From positions 6,761,612 through 6,825,611 of the forward strand of contig JADCRB010000028.1 in assembly GCA_021464245.1 (NCBI GenBank): a stretch of DNA of 64,000 nt, in the 5' to 3' direction. The position numbers and the translations under genes are program-made. This document shows, in pieces, positions 58,005 to 64,000 of this stretch. Every line of letters starts with the position of its first letter. The first letter of the stretch is position 1. Source of the DNA: Carallia brachiata. Its lineage: Eukaryota > Streptophyta > Magnoliopsida > Malpighiales > Rhizophoraceae. The notes beneath the pieces were generated by a model. That model ran no database searches, had not been told where the DNA came from, and was given only the letters and a program-made list of their open reading frames with translations.

Positions 58005-58941
58005 TGTAACGGGTAAATTTCCGAGCCTGTAACAGTTAGACTCAAAAATATAGAAACAAATTACAATAAAAAATTGTAAAATAAAAAGAAATTTATGTGG
58101 GGTCGATCTCTGAGTAGATCCTCCGATTAATGCTCCTGTGTAATTTAGTCAAGGGCCGTGAAGGCTTAATCTTGACCGAGAGATGTTGAATTTCCACAGA
58201 GTGAACTTGAACTGTAGGAAATGGATCCCACTGAGGGCCGAGGCTTGATCTCAAGTGGATTAGTTGAACTCCGGTGAGGGCCGTAGGAGGCTTGATCCCA
58301 CTCGGACTGGATGGACTTCGGTGAGGGCCGTAGGAGGCTTGATCCCACTCGAACTGGATGGACTCCGGTGAGGGCCGTAAGAGGCTTGATCCCACTCGGA
58401 TATTTAATATCTTGGGTTTTTGATCTAGCGGATCCAACTTAGTGGCAGCCAGAGAGCATACACCCAAAATATTTAGAGAGAGAAAGGAAGAGATGCAAAG
58501 CTTTAGAAGATGAGATTTTTGCTTTGCATGGGATGCATTGAAAGGCTTTGAGGGGATCCCTATTTATAGGGTTTTGGGGGAGGATGGATGCCAAAATTGT
58601 ATGACTTGGATCATACATGGCAAGGGCCCTCTTTGGTGGTTGAATTTTGACATTTTGCAATCAAATGGAAAGATGAATCATATGATCCTACATGGCAAGG
58701 GCCCTCTTTGGTGGTTGAATTTTGACATTTTGCAATCAAATGGAAATTAAAATTTCCATATGATTCATCATGAGTAGGATCCTACATGGCAAGGACCCTC
58801 TTTGGTGGTTGAATTTTGACATTTTGCATGGTCATCAACCAAATGGAAATCATCATTTTCATATGCATGCACTTGTTGCTTTCATGTAGGGCATGCATTG
58901 ATTTTTTTTTTTTTTTTTTTGTAATTTTTTTGGTGTTTACA
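58005..58941 (-). repeat. 5' LTR of element 2
   Basis: 937 bp, differing from the 3' LTR at only about ten places, most of them single-base gaps or T-run length. Minus-strand TATAAATAGG near 58558-58567 is the likely promoter of the element. Near-identity points to a recent insertion. Confidence 0.9.
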
Positions 58942-59384
58942 GAATAAAGAAATGTTACGAGAAAACAAGAAGATTCCTATCAGATACAGCTGAGAGGCCG
59001 CTAAATATAAACCTCGAGATGAGATGGGGAGATTCAATCTCATATTTCATTTAAAGTTTTATTATATTATTGTATTTTATATAATATTAAAATAATTACA
59101 TAATTTATTTTATAGTTTTTAATAATTTATTTATTTTTTAAATTTTTTTTAAATTTATTTTATTAATAACTTATATCATCTTAATACTACTTAATCTGAT
59201 ATAGAAAAATCCATCAAATATTTTCCTTGCATTTGTAAATTATTTTATTTTTTCAATTCAGACAGATTTTTAAAAAAATAATAAAATAAAATAGGGGAAC
59301 CCATGTACCCGAATTAGACTTATGGGACAACGGTTCGCCTAATTTTTTTTTTTATAATTCTTTAATGGGTGGGTGTTATCCAAC
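58942..59384. other. Unit B intergenic DNA, no gene
   Basis: AT-rich sequence matching 40503-40940 of unit A at about 95% by eye. Confidence 0.6.
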
Positions 59385-60123
59385 CATAGTTATTAAACCC
59401 GGTCCAATCCGACCGGTGACCTAGGCACTGGGCCGGGCCGGTTCGCGTGAACAGTAACCGGGTCATTTGAATAACAAATTTTTTTTTCACTTTTTACTGT
59501 GTAAACAGTAAAAATAATATTTTTTAATGATGAACAGTTGTCAAACCGTAAAAAAATTATAATTTTTTTTTCACTTTTTACTGTGTAAGCAGTAAAAATA
59601 ATATTTTTTTAATGATAAACAGTGTTCAAACAATAAAAATTATAAATTTTTTTCATTTTTTATTACTTGACCAATAATATTTGTATAATATTTACACACT
59701 AAAATTTATTTTTTTTTTACTTTTTACTGTGTGAATGATAAAAATAATATTTTCATAATACTAAACAGTATTACACAATATTTTTTTTTACAATTTAATA
59801 ATTTTTTAATTTTTGTAATATATTTTTCTGTATGCAATAATTGAACATTGTTCATATATCAAATAATATGTTACAATTGACCTTAAAAAATAGTTTTTTA
59901 AAAATTTTTATCAAAATTTTGATTAGTATAAACTACTTTTTAATTTGTAAAAATGTAGTTATTGTACTAAATTGTACAAAAATTTATATATATTATTTAA
60001 TATATTCATTTTCTTAAGAATTAATGACTCATTTGTTGAACTAATGACCCACTAGTTGAACTAATGACCCACTGACCCAGCCGCCTGATCGGGTCAGTGT
60101 CCGAGTCGGTTTTAATAACTATG
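59385..60123. mobile_element. hAT-like MITE, 739 bp
   Basis: Termini CATAGTTATTAAA and TTTAATAACTATG (one mismatch inside), then GC-rich phrases (ACCCGGTCCAATCCG / GATCGGGTCAGTG). It is flanked by the 8-bp duplication TATCCAAC at 59377-59384 and 60124-60131. Unit A has the uninterrupted site near 40937. Internal AT-rich sequence repeats TTTTTACTGTGTAA three times. No coding capacity. Confidence 0.82.
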
Positions 60124-60131
60124 TATCCAAC

Positions 60132-61325
60132 CCACCGGTCCCAGAGAGAGAAAAAAAAAAATAATAATAATAATAATAAAATAAAGACGCAGGGGTGGGC
60201 GGCTTTTTAAGGGCCGTAGCCCGTAGCCAATAGCGATGAAATATATGTATTTAATGTGACAAAATTCACTTATTTTAATTAATATTTTATATTTGTACGA
60301 TAAAAATCACTTAAATTTAAGTAATAAAATTGCTGTAGAGGAATTAAACGTTTTTTAAACTTGAGTATTTTTGTTACGTAAGCATAACTTATTAATTAAG
60401 GTAAGTGAAATTCGTGACGTCAATTACTGTCAGTTCATATTACTAACAGAGCTATGGGCTGTTTTTGTCTGGTCTACAGCAATCTTCGTGTACAACCGAA
60501 AAAATGTTTAGGAACTAAAAAGATTTGAGCCTTCTGATTGACGGTATATATATTAGGCCAGGAAAAAGCTAAACAATTATCCCTCTTTTAATTAAATTAA
60601 AACCCTTATTGGTTTGTGTTCAAAATGCGACAAAGCAATTACACTCACTAATGAGTTGAAGGACTTAAAGGAGAACAGCAGCAGCAATCGTTAAAAGTCC
60701 AACCTGCCGTTGTTTGAATATCACTCCAGACTTAGCAGTAGAAACAACAGGCAGAGGGGGATCCATGTTTCTGGGAATCTGGACGTGTGTTTTCTTTTTT
60801 TTTTTTCTGAGAAAATGGCTAAATCGAAGTTGCCGGATTAGATTCGATCGTCACTTATTGACCACTCCTGTTGACTGGGATGCTTGATTGACGGGAAAAT
60901 GAAGGAAACTAGAAAGAGAAAAAAAAAAAACAAACATTTTAAGGAATAAATAAAATGGAGATGATTTATAATTTAACTTATATGTTTTAGTAAGTATGAC
61001 TTACTCATAACTTTATACTGTATAATTAGTAGAATTTATTTGAAATAAAAAATAAATTTTGTGACATTAAATTATAAATAAATTTTACTTACTCAAAAAA
61101 ATAATAAAATTAACAAGTATCATAAATAGATTGGTAACTAGGAAAACTGGTTTAAGCCCTTATCTCTCATCCTTAATATGGAAAATGGATACAACTTGGA
61201 TACATTCTCATCTTAATGAATCGCAACCATTATCGTCGTGCAAATAACAAAAAAGACATGCAAAAACAAAAATTTATATTCATTATTGTATATTTGTGAA
61301 TTCTTGTCTGTAACTGTGTTCATTT
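60132..61325. other. Unit B intergenic DNA with the element 1 empty site
   Basis: Matches unit A on both sides of the MULE-like element and of element 1. It contains the empty sites TATTTTATA (60283-60291) and ACAAC (60744-60748) and an (AAT)n microsatellite near 60161-60180. No gene. Confidence 0.7.
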
Positions 61326-62594
61326 GGCCCCGTTTGGTAAGGATTATTCTTTCTGTTTTTTGTTTATTTTTTATAAAAAAACAGAAAATATGTTTGGTAT
61401 CGTTTTTGTTTTCTATTTTTTTATTGAAAACTTGAAAGAATTTTGCAAAAAAAAAAAACAGAATGAGAAAATAATAAAACATACTTTCTCAATTTGTTTT
61501 TCACTTTTTTTGTTATACTTTCTCTCACAACCTTTTCTCTCTCTATCCACCCTCTTCACTATGTCTCTCTCTATTCATCTTCTCGCTATCCCTCTCTATT
61601 TTTTCTCTCTCTAACTTTTTCTCTATACTTTCTCTCTCTACCCTCTCTCTCCTTTTTCTATCTCTACCATTCTGTCTACTTATTCTCTCTCTACCCTCTC
61701 TCTCTCTCTTCTTTTTCTCTCTGTCATTCTCTCTTTACTCACACTCTCTCCTTTTCTTACTCTACCATTCTTTTTACTCATTATCTCTCTACCCTCTCTC
61801 TCTCCTTTTTCTCTCTCTACCATTCACTCTTTGCCCTCACTCTCTCCCTTTTCTCACTCTGCCGTTCTCTCTCCTCATTCTCTCACTACCCTCTCTCTCC
61901 TTTTTCTCTCTCTACTCACACTCTCTCATTTTTCTCAATCTACCACTCTTTCTATTCATTCTCTCTCTTTTTTCTCTCTCTACCATTCACTCTCTACCCA
62001 CACACTCTTTCCTTTTTCTCACTCTACCATTTTCTCTCCTCATTCTCTCTCTACCCTCTCTCTCTTTTTTTTCTTTCTCTACAATTCACTCTACCCACAC
62101 TCTCTCTTCTTTTTCTCACTTTACTAGTCTCTTTACTCATTCTCTCTCGACCATCTCTCTCTCATTTTTCTCTCTACCATTTAATCTACTCATTCTTTCT
62201 CGACGCTCTCTCTCTCTTCTCTCTCTGTCATTTTCTGTAATCATTCTCTCCCTACCCTCTTTCTCTCTCTATGCTTTTTCTCTCTACCCTCTCTCTCTCC
62301 TTTTTTCTATCTCTACCATTCTCTCTACTCATTCTCTCTCTTTTCTATCTCTACCACTCTCTCTATTCATTCTCTCTTCTACCCTCTCTTTCGCTCTCCT
62401 CTTTTTCTCTCTCTATTCATACTGTTTTTTACTATATCTCTCACTATCTTTTATCTATCTACTTCTTTATTTTTGTAAAAAACAAAAAACAAAAATTAAC
62501 AGCAAAAAATACAAAAATTCAACAAACAGCAAAAATAGGAAAACAAAAAATAAGAAACAATAACAAAAAATTGTCAACGTCTCCAAACAGGCCC
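61326..62594. mobile_element. Foldback-type element with a CT-rich satellite core
   Basis: The left end GGCCCCGTTTGG and right end CCAAACAGGCCC are inverted; adjoining arms are rich in TTTTTGTTTTC on the left and AAAAACAAAAA on the right. The interior (61500-62440) is an imperfect array of CTCTCTACCATTCTCTCTACTCATT-like units. Long serine/leucine-rich open frames here come from the satellite. A clear target duplication is not visible. Unit A holds only the left part (53226-53730). Confidence 0.6.
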
Positions 62595-64000
62595 TAAATA
62601 TCTCTGTTTTCTTTTTTCTACCCTGTGTATCAAATATGTGTGTTTGTGTGTATGCGCGTGCGTGTTAAAGAACTTTCAATCATTAATTTTCAAGAAAAGT
62701 ATCTTAACGAGACTTGAAAATTTTAGAACTGAGATGGGAGAAATTGATTCGGAAAAACGTATAAGTGAAGAGATGAGTTCACTTTTATTATCAAGAATAA
62801 ATATAAACATTACGAAAATTTTTCACAAAGGTTTACGAAAATTTTTAAATTTTAATATAACACTATATCTACCTAAAATTTAAAATAAAAATTAAATTAC
62901 AAAAAACTTCTTATTACATCAATAAAAAAATTAATTCATGAAAGATCATGATAAAATTCTTCATGCTGCGTGCCACTGCTCTATTGTAAATCACGCTTCT
63001 CCTCTTCCTTACAATCTACTCAAATTTAGTACGTTGAGCTTTGCCACTCAAACCACTGAAAAGGAATCTCCTAACAACCAAAGCAAAGCACGTTGAATAT
63101 ATGTACCCGAATGGTCTTACCAATTTCCTTAACTGTGTGCGAGACGGATAGGTTAGAATATCGTAGCTAAATTGTTGACAGCGATAAATAATTCAAGCCC
63201 ATATATTTCTGTTCAAAGAAGGCGGCCATGGAAATACTCCAAGCAAACTAATGTACGTATGGAAATACTCAAAAAGATTTAATCTCAACATTTTTTTCAA
63301 TAAAAAATGACTAAATTTTAAATCTAATTTTTTTAAAGAAAAAAAGATTGAAAAAAGACTATATTGCTTAAATTTTAAAAAAATAATAAAAAAGGACTTT
63401 GGAGGAGTTTATCGTTTGTTTACATAAAAATTTTTTAAAAAAGACTCGTGAAAAGACTTTATTCTTTAAATCTAAAAATCCCATAAAAAAGGATCTCGAA
63501 AAAGACTATTGCTTATGCCACTAATCGGTTAAAAAAGACAAGTGGAAAGACAGAATGAGACCAATGAGAAACAACTAGGAGATGAAATCAACATAAAAGA
63601 AAAGGGTCCTATTACATAAAAAAAAGGACAAAATGACTAAGCTTCATTTAATTTTTTTAAAAAAAGACTTGGACCTTCACTTCTGTCATTACTGTCCTAA
63701 GGTCTTTTTCTCTTATAATGACCACATCAACTAAGAAAAAGAAACAAATGGAAAATAACGAAGGGAAGGGGAGAGAAAGGGGGAGAAACAAAACCAAATT
63801 TTTGTCCAATAGGCGGAGGAATGGAAGCTCAAATGGTTGCTGCAAAAGAAACTTTTGTGTCCAAGTCATCTTCGACACCATAACAATTTTGTTCTCTTCA
63901 GAATTCACTTTCAATATAGTATCATATAGCTAATTAAGATAGGGCAAGCCATCAACTCTAGTCATCTAAATATATTTACGTACACCATTGTGTTATTATT
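62595..64000. other. Intergenic DNA with the third copy of an old repeat block
   Basis: A TG-rich microsatellite lies at 62636-62662. From about 62990 to 63960 the sequence is a diverged copy of 27450-28300 and 36010-38560, with neither the SINE nor the 506-bp foldback. No gene is recognised. Confidence 0.5.

Larger units (their letters stand above)
53845..58941 (-). mobile_element. Non-autonomous LTR retrotransposon carrying a WUS-like gene (element 2)
   Basis: 5,097 bp with two nearly identical LTRs (53845-54773 and 58005-58941), a primer-binding site (57981-57998) and a purine-rich tract by the 3' LTR. Inside, in its own leftward direction: leader, a few gag-like bases, the last part of integrase, low-complexity repeats, an 11-unit TATA repeat array, the WUS-like gene and the conserved unknown ORF. 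gag, protease, RT and RNase H are gone, so it would need proteins from a relative such as element 1. The sister unit has the empty site at about 40491-40502, but no target duplication is seen. Confidence 0.9.
53731..61847. repeat. Large tandem duplication, unit B
   Basis: Unit B repeats unit A from CTGAGC to the CT-rich tract, where its sequence continues past the breakpoint. It carries element 2 (53845-58941) and an hAT-like MITE (59385-60123), both absent from unit A. The junction at 53730/53731 has only one or two bases of microhomology (C or CT). Confidence 0.85.

Noticed and set aside
61494..62240. 248-codon Ser/Leu-rich open frame
   Set aside because: It follows from the CT-rich satellite, in which stop codons are rare on the plus strand; several frames are open at once.

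Overview
The window is nuclear DNA of a flowering plant, most likely a woody eudicot. The evidence is AT-rich intergenic DNA, a CC-type NB-LRR resistance gene with many introns, a plant L1-type LINE with an RNase H tail, Tat-lineage Ty3/gypsy elements with dual RNase H, long-inverted-repeat (foldback) elements and a tRNA-type SINE. The species cannot be fixed from sequence alone.

Layout. 1-5540: mostly intergenic, with a possible leftward gene running off the left edge, two decayed foldback repeats, and a histone H2A.X-derived exon whose C-terminal SQEF motif is cut by a stop. 5543-23816 (minus strand): one very large CC-NB-LRR locus. After the CC/NB-ARC/first-LRR exon, the LRR region is a tandem array of four exon types in the order A-B-C-D, A-B-C-D, A-B-C. 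All splice junctions I could place are phase 0. Several one-base frame breaks, concentrated between 21950 and 23300, make the locus a likely pseudogene or a region of imperfect sequence. 24470-40380: repeat-rich intergenic DNA with a tandemly duplicated SINE block, foldback elements and a complete LINE with a 20-bp target duplication (28998-34961).

40382-61847: a direct tandem duplication whose two units carry different later insertions. Unit A (40382-53730) holds a MULE-like foldback (41415-42624, 9-bp TSD) and a 9.55-kb Tat-lineage LTR retrotransposon, 'element 1' (43091-52644, 5-bp TSD). Unit B (53731-61847) holds a 5.1-kb non-autonomous relative, 'element 2' (53845-58941), and an hAT-like MITE (59385-60123). 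For most of these the sister unit shows the empty site. 61848-64000: the rest of a CT-rich repeat and AT-rich intergenic DNA.

Main discovery. Both LTR elements carry, in sense orientation between the integrase end and the 3' LTR, a WUSCHEL-like gene: a WUS-clade WOX homeodomain, a WUS-box (TLPLFP in element 2), an acidic stretch and a C-terminal LxLxL (EAR-type) motif, all in one frame of 206-208 codons. The gene has its own TATA box. In element 2 that core-promoter segment has been amplified into about 11 tandem units, each with TATAAAA in the sense orientation. The two copies are clearly diverged yet differ in length only by whole codons, so the cargo seems to be an old, retained part of this retrotransposon family. 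Both copies are now interrupted by TAG codons: element 1 at the Trp-Phe-Gln of helix 3, and both at adjacent Trp codons of a Trp-Trp pair. Element 2 has lost gag and almost all of pol but kept the WUS-like gene and its promoter array.
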